Under the pieces are notes generated by a model that ran no database searches, was not told where the DNA came from, and worked only from the letters and a program-made list of their open reading frames with translations. 64,000 nucleotides of DNA from Ottowia sp. SB7-C50 (GTDB taxonomy: Bacteria > Pseudomonadota > Gammaproteobacteria > Burkholderiales > Burkholderiaceae_C), in assembly GCF_033110285.1 (NCBI RefSeq), contig NZ_CP136995.1, positions 1,922,001 to 1,986,000 of the forward strand, written 5' to 3'. A program made the position numbers and the translations under genes. Shown here one piece after another: positions 18,625 through 26,320 of this stretch (position 1 is the stretch's first letter; the number at the start of each line of letters is the position of its first letter).

Positions 18625-20292
18625 GTGCAAAAAACCTTCACCTACCCCAAGTTTGATTTCGTCACACCGCCCGAGCTGGCGGGCGCCGAGCCGGGCCATT
18701 ACCCGGTCGTCGTGGTCGGCGCCGGGCCGGTCGGGCTGTCGGCGGCCATTGATCTGGCGCAGCAGGGCCAGAGCGTGCTGCTGCTCGACAACGACGACAC
18801 GGTGTCGATCGGCTCGCGCGGCGTGTGCTACGCCAAGCGCGCCCTGGAGGTGCTGGACCGCATGGGTTGCGGCGACAAGTTTGTTGACAAGGGCGTGAGC
18901 TGGGACGTGGGGCGCACCTTTCTGCGCGAGGGCGAGGTGTTCAACTTCAACCTGCGGCCGGAAAGCGACCATCACCGCCCCGGCATGATCAACCTGCAGC
19001 AGTACTACCTGGAGGAATACCTCGTCGAACGCGCGCGCCAGTTGCCCAACGTGCAGATGCGCTTCAAGAACGAAGTCATCGCCGTCACGCCGGCGGACGA
19101 CCGCGTGACCTTGCGCGTCGAAACGCCCGAAGGCGCCTACACCCTGACGACCGACTGGCTGGTGGTGGCCGATGGCGCGCGCAGCCCCATTCGCACCATG
19201 ATGGGGCTGGACATCGAAGGCAAGATCTTCATGGACCGCTTCCTCATCGCCGACGTGGTGATGAAGGCCGACTACCCCGCCGAGCGCTGGTTCTGGTTCG
19301 ACCCGCCCTTCCACCCCAACCAGTCCGTGCTGCTGCACAAGCAGGCCGACAACGTGTGGCGCATCGACTTCCAGCTGGGCTGGCAGGCCGACCCAGTGGA
19401 AGAGAAAAAGCCCGAAAACGTCATCCCGCGCATCAAGGCCATGCTGGGCGACGAACGCGAGTTCGAGCTGGAATGGGTCAGCGTCTACACCTTCCAGTGC
19501 CGCCGCATGAACCAGTTCACCCACGGTCGTGTGCTGTTCGTGGGCGACGCGGCGCACCAGGTCTCGCCGTTTGGCGCGCGCGGCGCCAACAGCGGCATCC
19601 AGGACACCGACAACCTGGCGTGGAAGCTCAAGCTGGTGATGGACGGCAAGGCGCCGCCCGCGCTGCTCGACACCTACAGCGAAGAGCGTTGCTACGCCGC
19701 CGACGAAAACCTGATGAACTCGACCCGCTCGACCGACTTCATCACGCCCAAGAGCGCCACCAGCAAGACCTTCCGCAACGCGGTGCTGGAACTGGCCGCC
19801 GACTACCCGTTTGCCCGCGCGCTGGTCAACTCGGGCCGCCTGTCGGTGCCCAGCTGGCTGCAGACGTCCCGCCTGAACACGCCCGATGCCGACGAGTTTG
19901 CCGGCCAGATGATTCCCGGCGCGCCCATGGCCGATGCGCCGGTCAGCGCCGCCAGCGGCGACGCCTGGCTGCTGCGCCAGCTGGGCAACCGCTTCCAGGC
20001 GCTGCACTACGTCGAAGACGCCAGCGCGCTGGACGCCGCCACGGCGCAGTCGCTGGCCGACCTGGCGGCCCATGGCATCGCCGTCGAGCCCATCGTGGTG
20101 GCGCAAAAAGGCCAGGCGCCGGGCGGCATCAAGACCCTGATCGACACCAAGGGCTGCATCGCCCAGCGCTACGACCTGAAGCCGGGCAGCACCTACCTGG
20201 CACGGCCTGACCAGCACGTCGCCGGCCGCTGGCGCGGCTTCGATGCTTCCAAAATCAAAGCGGCCGTGGCCCGCGCCACCTGCAACGCCTGA
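18625..20292 (+). CDS. FAD-dependent aromatic-ring monooxygenase (MhpA/PheA-like class A)
   Basis: A 555-residue class A flavoprotein hydroxylase. The dinucleotide-binding motif VVVVGAGPVGLSAAIDLAQQ is near residue 30, the DG-type motif VVADGARSPIR near 180, and the FAD ribityl motif GRVLFVGDAAHQVSPFGARG near 301-320. A thioredoxin-like C-terminal domain is typical of the phenol-hydroxylase subfamily. The start is GTG at 18625 because GGAG lies 7 bases upstream and the product then begins MQKTFTYPKFDF; the upstream ORF extension is repeat sequence. The substrate is probably a phenolic acid or hydroxylated aromatic. A DUF2783 gene and a VOC gene follow immediately. Confidence 0.9.
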   Translation: MQKTFTYPKFDFVTPPELAGAEPGHYPVVVVGAGPVGLSAAIDLAQQGQSVLLLDNDDTVSIGSRGVCYAKRALEVLDRMGCGDKFVDKGVSWDVGRTFLREGEVFNFNLRPESDHHRPGMINLQQYYLEEYLVERARQLPNVQMRFKNEVIAVTPADDRVTLRVETPEGAYTLTTDWLVVADGARSPIRTMMGLDIEGKIFMDRFLIADVVMKADYPAERWFWFDPPFHPNQSVLLHKQADNVWRIDFQLGWQADPVEEKKPENVIPRIKAMLGDEREFELEWVSVYTFQCRRMNQFTHGRVLFVGDAAHQVSPFGARGANSGIQDTDNLAWKLKLVMDGKAPPALLDTYSEERCYAADENLMNSTRSTDFITPKSATSKTFRNAVLELAADYPFARALVNSGRLSVPSWLQTSRLNTPDADEFAGQMIPGAPMADAPVSAASGDAWLLRQLGNRFQALHYVEDASALDAATAQSLADLAAHGIAVEPIVVAQKGQAPGGIKTLIDTKGCIAQRYDLKPGSTYLARPDQHVAGRWRGFDASKIKAAVARATCNA

Positions 20293-20304
20293 CGGAGACC
20301 GACG

Positions 20305-20529
20305 ATGCCCCTGAACACGCAACCCAACTTCAGCGAAGCCGGCAAACGCTACTTCCAGGCCTATTCGCCCGGCGACGACTTCTACGAGGCGCTGATCGAC
20401 ATGCACCGCGACCTGAGCGACGAGCAGAGCGCCATGGTCAACGCGCGGCTGATCCTGCTGCTGTCCAATCACATTGGCGATATCGTCATCCTGCGCGAAG
20501 CGATGCAGATCGCCCGTGCCGGCGTATAA
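20305..20529 (+). CDS. DUF2783 protein
   Basis: A 74-residue, mostly helical protein containing FYEALIDMHRDLSDEQSAMV and LLLSNHIGDIVILREAM, the pattern of the DUF2783 family. Members lie beside FAD monooxygenases of the MhpA type, as here (12 bases downstream of one). An accessory or stabilising role is plausible but not shown. ATG at 20305 follows a GGAGA ribosome binding site. Confidence 0.8.
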   Translation: MPLNTQPNFSEAGKRYFQAYSPGDDFYEALIDMHRDLSDEQSAMVNARLILLLSNHIGDIVILREAMQIARAGV

Positions 20530-20556
20530 CCCGGCTCAACCGAAGGAGACACCGCC

Positions 20557-21102
20557 ATGGCCCTGATCGAAAAAATCCACCACGTCGCCTACCGCTGCAA
20601 GAACGCCAAGCAGACCGTGGAGTGGTACCAGAAGTACCTCGAGATGGACTTCATCCTGGCGATTGCCGAGAACGAAGTGCCCTCCACCAAGGAGCCGGAC
20701 CCGTACATGCACATCTTCCTGGATGCGGGAAATGGCAACGTGCTGGCCTTCTTCGAGCTGCCCACCCGTCCCGAGATGGGCCGCGACCCCAACACCCCCG
20801 CCTGGACGCAGCACCTGGCGCTGAAGGTCGATTCGGTCGACACCATGATGAAGGTGAAGGCCCGGCTCGAGGCCGACGGCATCGAGGTCATCGGCCCGAC
20901 CGACCACACCATCTTCAAGTCGATCTACTTCTTCGACCCCTCGGGCCACCGGCTGGAACTGGCGGCCAACACCTCGACGCCGGAAATGGACAAGGAGCTG
21001 GACCGCGTCAAGTGGGACATGCTGAACGAGTGGGACCGCACCAAGAAGGCGCCCGAGCACGCGCGCTGGATGCACGATGGGAAGGGACTCACCACCCCCT
21101 GA
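20557..21102 (+). CDS. VOC (glyoxalase/extradiol dioxygenase superfamily) protein
   Basis: A 181-residue vicinal-oxygen-chelate protein. It begins IEKIHHVAYRCKNAKQTVEW, giving a metal-ligand His at the first VOC strand, and a second-module strand has HLALKVDSVDTMM. A further ligand region is YFFDPSGHRLELAAN near 125. One VOC domain is visible, so it probably dimerises. It follows the DUF2783 gene by 27 bases, with an AAGGAGA site. Within this operon it may act on the product of the monooxygenase, for example as a dioxygenase or isomerase; the sequence does not decide. Confidence 0.87.
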   Translation: MALIEKIHHVAYRCKNAKQTVEWYQKYLEMDFILAIAENEVPSTKEPDPYMHIFLDAGNGNVLAFFELPTRPEMGRDPNTPAWTQHLALKVDSVDTMMKVKARLEADGIEVIGPTDHTIFKSIYFFDPSGHRLELAANTSTPEMDKELDRVKWDMLNEWDRTKKAPEHARWMHDGKGLTTP

Positions 21103-21205
21103 GTCGCTGACGCGCCTTCCCCTTCTGCTGCGCGAAGGGGACACCCCTGCCCGACACAGGTCTGGCCACGGCGTTCGCCGGGATGGCCTGCGCCGCGGCC
21201 GCATG
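21103..21205 (+). repeat. Post-stop CCCCCTGAG-type repeat
   Basis: Starts at the VOC stop: CCCCTGAGTCGCTGACGCG, a hairpin TTCCCCTTCTGCTGCGCGAAGGGGA, then a CGGCGTTCGCCGGGATGG tail. It is the first part of the 395-base gene-free stretch 21103-21497; the rest holds the repeat at 21240 and no ORF that I can support. Confidence 0.75.
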
Positions 21206-21239
21206 ACGACGCGCATCGCCCCGGTAACCAGGGGCTTGA

Positions 21240-21345
21240 ACAAATTCCGTTATTCCCGCGTAGGCGGGAATCCCTGCATCCAGCACCAGCGGCACCTGCC
21301 AACGCCTCGTGGATTCCGCCGTCGCAGAAATGACGGCGTCAGCGG
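21240..21345. repeat. ATTCCCGCGTAGGCGGGAAT dispersed repeat
   Basis: The palindrome TTCCCGCGTAGGCGGGAA (21253-21270) is followed by CCCTGCATCCAGCACC and then, about 50 bases on, by GTGGATTCCGCCGTCGCAGA and AATGACGGCG. This is the end-and-end pattern of a small mobile repeat common in betaproteobacteria. The remaining bases up to 21497 show no gene. Confidence 0.65.
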
Positions 21346-21497
21346 GAGCCGTTCAAGGCACTGGCTTTCGGTTCAATCATTTCACGTGCGCAGAATTCGC
21401 CGTCTTTTCGGGCGCTGACGCTTGTCACGCCACGCCATTATGCTATCGTCCGTATAGCAGACGACTCACGACGCCGTTGCGGCCTGCACCCACCGCC

Positions 21498-21854
21498 TCA
21501 CGCCATCTTGACGGCGGTGCCCGTCACCGACACCAGCATCATGCCGTTGGTTTCGCCCAGCACCTCGTAGTCGAAATCGATGCCGACGATGCCGTTGGCG
21601 CCCATGTCCCTGGCCACGCTCTTGGCTTCTTCCAGTGCCGCCTCGCGCGCCCCGGCCAGTGCCCGCTCGTAGCCGCCGGCGCGGCCGCCCACCACGTCGC
21701 GCACGCTGGAGAACACGTCGCGGAAGATGTTGGCGCCGATGATGGCTTCGCCATTGACCAGCCCCAGAAACTGGGCCACCTGCGCGCCGCCCTGCCCTTG
21801 CGGCACGACGGTCGAAAGAAAGAACTGGTCAGAGGACCTTGAAAACCAGGCCAT
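21498..21854 (-). CDS. YbjQ family (UPF0145) heavy-metal-binding-like protein
   Basis: A 118-residue protein of the YbjQ/UPF0145 family. Signature stretches are GEAIIGANIFRDVFSSVRDV, then GGRAGGYERALAGAREAALE and ARDMGANGIVGIDFDYE. The C-terminal strand TNGMMLVSVTGTAV closes the fold. Family members form pentamers and have no settled function. Start ATG at 21854 has GGGAG upstream; longer extensions look non-coding. It runs convergently with the VOC operon. Confidence 0.85.
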   Translation of the reverse strand: MAWFSRSSDQFFLSTVVPQGQGGAQVAQFLGLVNGEAIIGANIFRDVFSSVRDVVGGRAGGYERALAGAREAALEEAKSVARDMGANGIVGIDFDYEVLGETNGMMLVSVTGTAVKMA

Positions 21855-21928
21855 GCGGAGACTCCCAAATTGATAGCACCATCGGCCGTATTTTAAGCGC
21901 CTGCAGCCAGTTTTAACGGTCAACGGCG

Positions 21929-22846
21929 TCAGCGCAGACGGCCCGGGTCCAGCCGGAACAGCAGCGGAAAGCGCTCGCGCCAGTGGCGCCAGCGCAGCGA
22001 GCCGGCTTCGGACACGCACCACAGGCGGCCAGCGTCGTCGAAGGCGATGTCTTCGCTGCCGGTCGGCAGTTCAAACGCGGCGTCTGCGTCGCCGGCAGCC
22101 GCCAGACGCGTGACACGACCGAACTGGCTGCCGCTGCTGGTGACCCACAGCACGCCATCGCGGTCGAACGCCGCGCCCTGGGCCAGCACCGGCAGCGCGC
22201 GCACGCGCACGGCGTGGCGTTCGTCCACGGTGGCGCCGTCGTGGGTATCGAACAGGCTGAGCGGCAGCCAGTACCCCCGCGAGCGGGCGGCGTCCCGGTC
22301 GTAACGGCCGATGAACAGCGCTTGCCCGTCGAAGTCGGCAAACGAGCCGCGCAGTTCACCGCCCAGCGCCAGGCTGGCCGTCACCGCGCCCGCAGCGCCG
22401 TCGGATGAGAAAGCGCGTTGCACGTCGACAAGATACAGGCGCCGGGTATCGGCCACCACCAGCGTGCCCGGCCCGACCCAGGCCAGCCCGCCCGCATGAC
22501 CGCAGTCGGCCGGCAACTCGAACTGGCCCAGCGTGGCGCCGCTGTCAGGGTCGATTCGAAACAGCCGGCACGGGCCGCGGTCCACCTTCGGGTCGGTGCT
22601 GCGGTAGGCGCTGAGGTACAGCGCGCCCTCGCCCCAGGCCAGGCCCTGCGGCACATAGCCGTCGTCAAGGCCCGGCGCCCAGATCAGCCGGTCGATGGCC
22701 TGATGGTTGGCAACGCCAGTGCTGAACGCGCCGATGTGCGCCGGCCGCACGCCCAGCGGCTGCGGCAGGGTGTCCTGCCCGGGCGCCAGCGCCGGCAAAG
22801 CCAGCAGGCCGGCGCACCACCAGCGGCGCACGGACCGGAGATTCAC
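21929..22846 (-). CDS. Secreted beta-propeller-like (SMP-30/NHL-type) protein
   Basis: A 305-residue protein with a signal peptide (MNLRSVRRWWCAGLLALPAL, cleavage near APGQD). Repeating blade-like units follow, for example GLAWGEGALYLSAYR, GLAWVGPGTLVVADTRRLYLV, GAAFDRDGVLWVTSSGSQFG and DIAFDDAGRLWCVSEAG, as in strictosidine-synthase/SMP-30/NHL propellers. The start is GTG at 22846, whose GTGA overlaps the metY stop codon by three bases, so translation is probably coupled to metY. The pairing with a sulfur amino-acid enzyme is unexplained; it could also be a plain read-through partner. No catalytic residues are assigned. Confidence 0.75.
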   Translation of the reverse strand: MNLRSVRRWWCAGLLALPALAPGQDTLPQPLGVRPAHIGAFSTGVANHQAIDRLIWAPGLDDGYVPQGLAWGEGALYLSAYRSTDPKVDRGPCRLFRIDPDSGATLGQFELPADCGHAGGLAWVGPGTLVVADTRRLYLVDVQRAFSSDGAAGAVTASLALGGELRGSFADFDGQALFIGRYDRDAARSRGYWLPLSLFDTHDGATVDERHAVRVRALPVLAQGAAFDRDGVLWVTSSGSQFGRVTRLAAAGDADAAFELPTGSEDIAFDDAGRLWCVSEAGSLRWRHWRERFPLLFRLDPGRLR

Positions 22847-24135
22847 ACCTTCGCCAGCGCCTGATCCAGATCGGCCAGCAGGTCGTCGATGTGCTCGATG
22901 CCGACGCACAGGCGCACGGTTTCTTCCTTCACACCCGTCTTGGCCAGTTCTTCGGGCGACAACTGGCGGTGCGTGGTGCTGGCCGGGTGCGTGGCCAGCG
23001 ACTTGGTGTCGCCGATGTTGACCAGCCGGGTGAACAGCTGCAGCGCGTCCAGGAAGCGCGCACCGGCCTCGCGCCCACCGGCGGCGGCCTTGACGCCGAA
23101 GGTGAGCAGGCCCGATGCGCGCCCGCCCATGTACTGCCGCGCCAGCGCGTGGTCGGCGTGGCCGGGCAGGCCGGCGTAGCTGACCCAGCCCACCTTGGCG
23201 TGCTTTTCAAGAAACTGCGCCACCTTCAGCGTGTTGTCGCAGATGCGGTCCATGCGCAACGCCAGCGTCTCGATGCCCTGCAGGATCTGCCAGGCGTTGA
23301 ACGGCGACAGCGCAGCGCCGGTGTTGCGCAGCGGCACCACGCGCGCGCGGCCGATGTAGGCGGCCGGGCCCAGCGCCTCGGTGTAGACCACGCCGTGGTA
23401 GCTGACGTCGGGCTCGTTCAGCCGCTTGAAGCGCGCCTTGTGTTCGGCCCAGGGGAATTTGCCGCTATCCACGATGACGCCGCCCAGCGTGGTGCCGTGG
23501 CCGCCCATGTACTTCGTCAGCGAGTGGATGACGATGTCGGCGCCGTGCTCGATGGGACGCATCAGGTACGGGCTGGCCACGGTGTTGTCGACGATCAGCG
23601 GCACACCCGCCGCATGCGCGATGGCGGCCACGCTGGCGATGTCGGTCACGTTGCCGGCCGGGTTGCCAATGGTCTCGACGAACACCGCCTTGGTGCGCTC
23701 GTCGATCTGCTGGGCAAACGACTGCGGATCGCGGTGGTCGGCAAAGCGCGTGGTGATGCCCAACTGCGGCAGCGTGTGCGCAAACAGGTTGTAGGTGCCG
23801 CCATACAGCGCCGTGCTGCTGACGATGTTGTCGCCCGCCTCGGCAATGGTCTGGATGGCGTACATGATGGCCGCCTGGCCGGACGCCACCGCCAGCGCGC
23901 CGATGCCGCCTTCGAGCGCTGCGACGCGCTTTTCCAGCACGTCGGTGGTGGGGTTCATGATGCGGGTGTAGATGTTGCCCGCCACCTTCAGGTCGAACAG
24001 GTCGGCGCCGTGCTGCGCGCTGTCGAAGGCGTAGGCCACGGTCTGGTAGATCGGCACGGCGACCGACTTGGTGGTCGGGTCGGGGCTGTAGCCGGCGTGG
24101 ACGAGTTGGGTTTCAAGCTTCCAGGGCTGCGACAT
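22843..24135 (-). CDS. metY: O-acetylhomoserine aminocarboxypropyltransferase (sulfhydrylase)
   Basis: PLP enzyme that joins O-acetylhomoserine with sulfide to give homocysteine, the direct-sulfhydrylation route to methionine. The 430-residue length is normal for MetY and longer than for MetB/MetC enzymes. The PLP lysine lies in HSLTKYMGGHG (about K207). Other family marks are SGQAAIMYAI, GGTYNLF and NIGDTKSLATHPASTTH near the C terminus. ATG at 24135 has GGAGT upstream. The 187-base leader holds a dispersed repeat; I see no S-box or SAM riboswitch. A propeller-like gene overlaps its stop. Confidence 0.95.
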   Translation of the reverse strand: MSQPWKLETQLVHAGYSPDPTTKSVAVPIYQTVAYAFDSAQHGADLFDLKVAGNIYTRIMNPTTDVLEKRVAALEGGIGALAVASGQAAIMYAIQTIAEAGDNIVSSTALYGGTYNLFAHTLPQLGITTRFADHRDPQSFAQQIDERTKAVFVETIGNPAGNVTDIASVAAIAHAAGVPLIVDNTVASPYLMRPIEHGADIVIHSLTKYMGGHGTTLGGVIVDSGKFPWAEHKARFKRLNEPDVSYHGVVYTEALGPAAYIGRARVVPLRNTGAALSPFNAWQILQGIETLALRMDRICDNTLKVAQFLEKHAKVGWVSYAGLPGHADHALARQYMGGRASGLLTFGVKAAAGGREAGARFLDALQLFTRLVNIGDTKSLATHPASTTHRQLSPEELAKTGVKEETVRLCVGIEHIDDLLADLDQALAKV

Positions 24136-24159
24136 GGGGACTCCTTCGAATCGTTGTTG

Positions 24160-24225
24160 TTGCTATTCAATCAATAGCTGATTGCGCTTGACAGACAAGC
24201 GCTGAGGGCCAAAAAAGGCTTCAAA
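24160..24225 (+). repeat. Dispersed GATAGCTGC..AAGCGC repeat upstream of metY
   Basis: Contains CAATAGCTGATTGCGCTTGA, CAGACAAGCGCTGAGGGCC and AAAAAAGGCTTC. The GCGCTT/AAGCGC arms can form a short hairpin. It sits in the metY 5' leader, between the gene and the convergent downstream gene. Confidence 0.75.
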
Positions 24226-24322
24226 CATTGCCCGGCCGATGACGGCACACGGCGCCGTCCGGCCAGTCTAGCGGCCGGCGCACGCGATCCCGCCGCCGGC
24301 GTCAGACCGTTTGGTCATGAGC

Positions 24323-25429
24323 TTATGTCGCGCCGGCCCGCAGCGCGACGTTGTTCAGCTTGTCCAGCCGCTCCGGCCACAGTGCCGGGTCGCGCGCGCC
24401 CTGCAGCAGGATGCGCGTCCAGGCGATCCAGGCGTCCCATTGCACGCGCTTGTCCCAGGCGTTGCCCCAGGCGCAGAAGGCGGCCAGCGCGCTTTCGGCC
24501 ACGCGTGCGGCATCGGCGTGGCGGCCGGCGCTCAGGTAAAGCTGCGCCAGCACCATCTGCGGCTCGCCTACCCAGGGGTTCAGGCGCACGCCCTGCTCCA
24601 GCACGCCGGTGGCCACGTCCGGGTCGACCAGCGGCTGATCCTGCTGGATGACGGACCAGTACAGCGACGCGGCGGCCGCGTCGTCGGACGCGGGCAGCGC
24701 GGCGCGGCAGTGGTCGAACACGGGCGGCATCGGCAGCAGGCCCTTCAGCGCCGGATGCTGCAGCGCCAGGCCCAGCGCGTTGATCTGGTGCAGCATGCGC
24801 CCGCTGGGGCGCATCGGGCCGGGCCAGAGCGATGCCATCCAGTGCACCGGCTGCGGGCGGTGGTCGTTGGTGGCCGGAAAGCGCGAATAGATGTCGTCCT
24901 GCCAGCTGAACCACTGCTCGATGGTGTCGGCCATGCTGACGATGATGAAGCTGGCCACCAGCCCGGGCGCCAGCGTGACCGGCTCGCCGGCATTGGTGTG
25001 CAGCGCCACCGAGCCATCGGCCTCGATCTGCCCGGCCAGCACCTTCTGTACGAATTCGCGCCGCGACGCGGTGCAGAACAGGTATACCTGTTCCTCGGCC
25101 GCGTCGCCGATCAGCGCACGCAGGCGCCCGCGCTCCGACGCGGCGTCGAACTTCACCAGGTCGACAAAGGCGTTGCCGTACACGCTGTGCAGCAGGCCCA
25201 GCAGGCGCACCTCGCGCGGCTGCTGCCACAGCGCCAGGCTGCGCGCCACGCCCACCAGGTGGTGGCGGAAGGTGCCGGCCTTGTGCCAGTCCTGCCCCAC
25301 GCCGCGCGCCAGCACCGTGGGCAGCACGGGTGCCAGGTCGGCGTCCTGGGCCAACCATTCGTCGTCCAGCAGCGGCAGCGCGCGCGCCAACAGGTCCGGA
25401 TCGAGGGCGTGCAGGGGCAGGTCGGTCAT
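24323..25429 (-). CDS. DUF6817-like protein with a C-terminal helical repeat region
   Basis: A 368-residue protein of uncertain function. The N-terminal half (about 35-175) has an HD-like helical pattern: [18 protein letters not shown], then [17 protein letters not shown] and [14 protein letters not shown], resembling DUF6817. The C-terminal half (about 240-350) has TPR-like pairs of helices, for example [20 protein letters not shown]. The ATG at 25429 ([20 protein letters not shown]) is preferred over an upstream start at 25513 because the extra residues are Arg-rich and non-conserved in look. I infer a small-molecule or phosphohydrolase-like fold for the first half only from pattern. Confidence 0.6.
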   Translation of the reverse strand: MTDLPLHALDPDLLARALPLLDDEWLAQDADLAPVLPTVLARGVGQDWHKAGTFRHHLVGVARSLALWQQPREVRLLGLLHSVYGNAFVDLVKFDAASERGRLRALIGDAAEEQVYLFCTASRREFVQKVLAGQIEADGSVALHTNAGEPVTLAPGLVASFIIVSMADTIEQWFSWQDDIYSRFPATNDHRPQPVHWMASLWPGPMRPSGRMLHQINALGLALQHPALKGLLPMPPVFDHCRAALPASDDAAAASLYWSVIQQDQPLVDPDVATGVLEQGVRLNPWVGEPQMVLAQLYLSAGRHADAARVAESALAAFCAWGNAWDKRVQWDAWIAWTRILLQGARDPALWPERLDKLNNVALRAGAT

Positions 25430-25586
25430 GGTCAACAAGCGCCGGGCGCGGCGGAATACAAAACGATCCGCCAGTGTAGTGAACCGGCGATCCGTCACCC
25501 GGGCCGTGGCCATGCAAAGCTTGCTACAGTGGCGGCAGAAATCCGCGCGGCCCGCCGCGCCCCACCATCATGAGGAATTTTTGTTC

Positions 25587-25859
25587 ATGGCACGCATGGT
25601 CAACTGCATCAAGCTCGGCACCGAAGCCGAAGGGCTCGACTTTCCGCCCTACCCCGGCGAGCTGGGCAAGCGCATCTGGGAAAGCGTCAGCAAGCAGGCT
25701 TGGGCCGACTGGATCAAGCACCAGACCATGCTGGTCAACGAAAACCGCCTGAACCTGGCCGACCAGCGCGCGCGCGACTACCTCAAGCGGCAAATGGAGC
25801 AGCATTTCTTCGGCGCCGGCGCCGACCAGGCCGCGGGCTACGTGCCGCCCAGCGCTTGA
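25587..25859 (+). CDS. yggX: Fe(2+)-trafficking / oxidative damage protection protein
   Basis: A 90-residue YggX family protein that protects iron-sulfur clusters from oxidants. It has the family start [20 protein letters not shown] with the conserved cysteine, then [17 protein letters not shown] and LMVNENRLN-type sequence (here [12 protein letters not shown]), and ends [11 protein letters not shown] at 25587 follows AGGA 13 bases upstream. The stop TGA overlaps a possible TTG start of the next gene. Confidence 0.95.
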   Translation: MARMVNCIKLGTEAEGLDFPPYPGELGKRIWESVSKQAWADWIKHQTMLVNENRLNLADQRARDYLKRQMEQHFFGAGADQAAGYVPPSA

Positions 25860-26281
25860 CGCCACGGCCCACGCCCGCCGAATCCGACGCGGCGCTGGCG
25901 CGCCTGCGCCGCCAGTACCACTTTCGGCCCGGCCCGCAGGGCTTGCGCGCCTGGGACGTGCACCGGCTGATCCGGCTGGCAGCTGCGCTGCCGGTGGTTC
26001 GCCTTCCCCTGGCCGACATCCGTGAACTGGACGTGCCCTACTGGTTCAGCCACGAAGGCGATCTGCCGACCCCGCGCGCGATGGTGGAACACGTGAAGCT
26101 CATGGACGCCTGCGACCTGCGCTGGCCGATCATCCTGTGTGCCGATGGCGGCGTGATGGACGGCATGCACCGTGTGGCGCAAGCGCTGCGGCTGGGCCAC
26201 ACGCACATTCCGGCGGTGCGTTTCGCCGAAACCCCCGCGCCCGACCACGTCGGCGTGGCGCCGGCGGACTTGCCGTATTGA
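25856..26281 (+). CDS. ParB/sulfiredoxin-like domain protein, orphan
   Basis: About 141 residues. The C-terminal half holds the ParB-nuclease-like pattern [20 protein letters not shown], then [10 protein letters not shown], and an upstream WPIILC strand; this resembles the dG-x-HR core of ParB/Srx proteins. The start is uncertain: no ATG fits, and TTG at 25856 overlaps the yggX stop (TTGA), which would couple translation. It lacks the helix-turn-helix of chromosomal ParB, so a partition role is unlikely. Close relatives may be annotated as chromosome partitioning proteins. Confidence 0.6.
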   Translation: MTPRPTPAESDAALARLRRQYHFRPGPQGLRAWDVHRLIRLAAALPVVRLPLADIRELDVPYWFSHEGDLPTPRAMVEHVKLMDACDLRWPIILCADGGVMDGMHRVAQALRLGHTHIPAVRFAETPAPDHVGVAPADLPY

Positions 26282-26320
26282 CCGCGGCAGCGACGCCACG
26301 CGACCTGCCACACCCACGCT

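Noticed and set aside
24136..24322. SAM or S-box riboswitch upstream of metY
   Set aside because: The leader holds a dispersed repeat and no conserved riboswitch core that I could recognise.
25856..26281. Chromosome partitioning protein with a partner parA
   Set aside because: No ParA or helix-turn-helix domain and no parS-like sites nearby; only the ParB-like nuclease core pattern is present.
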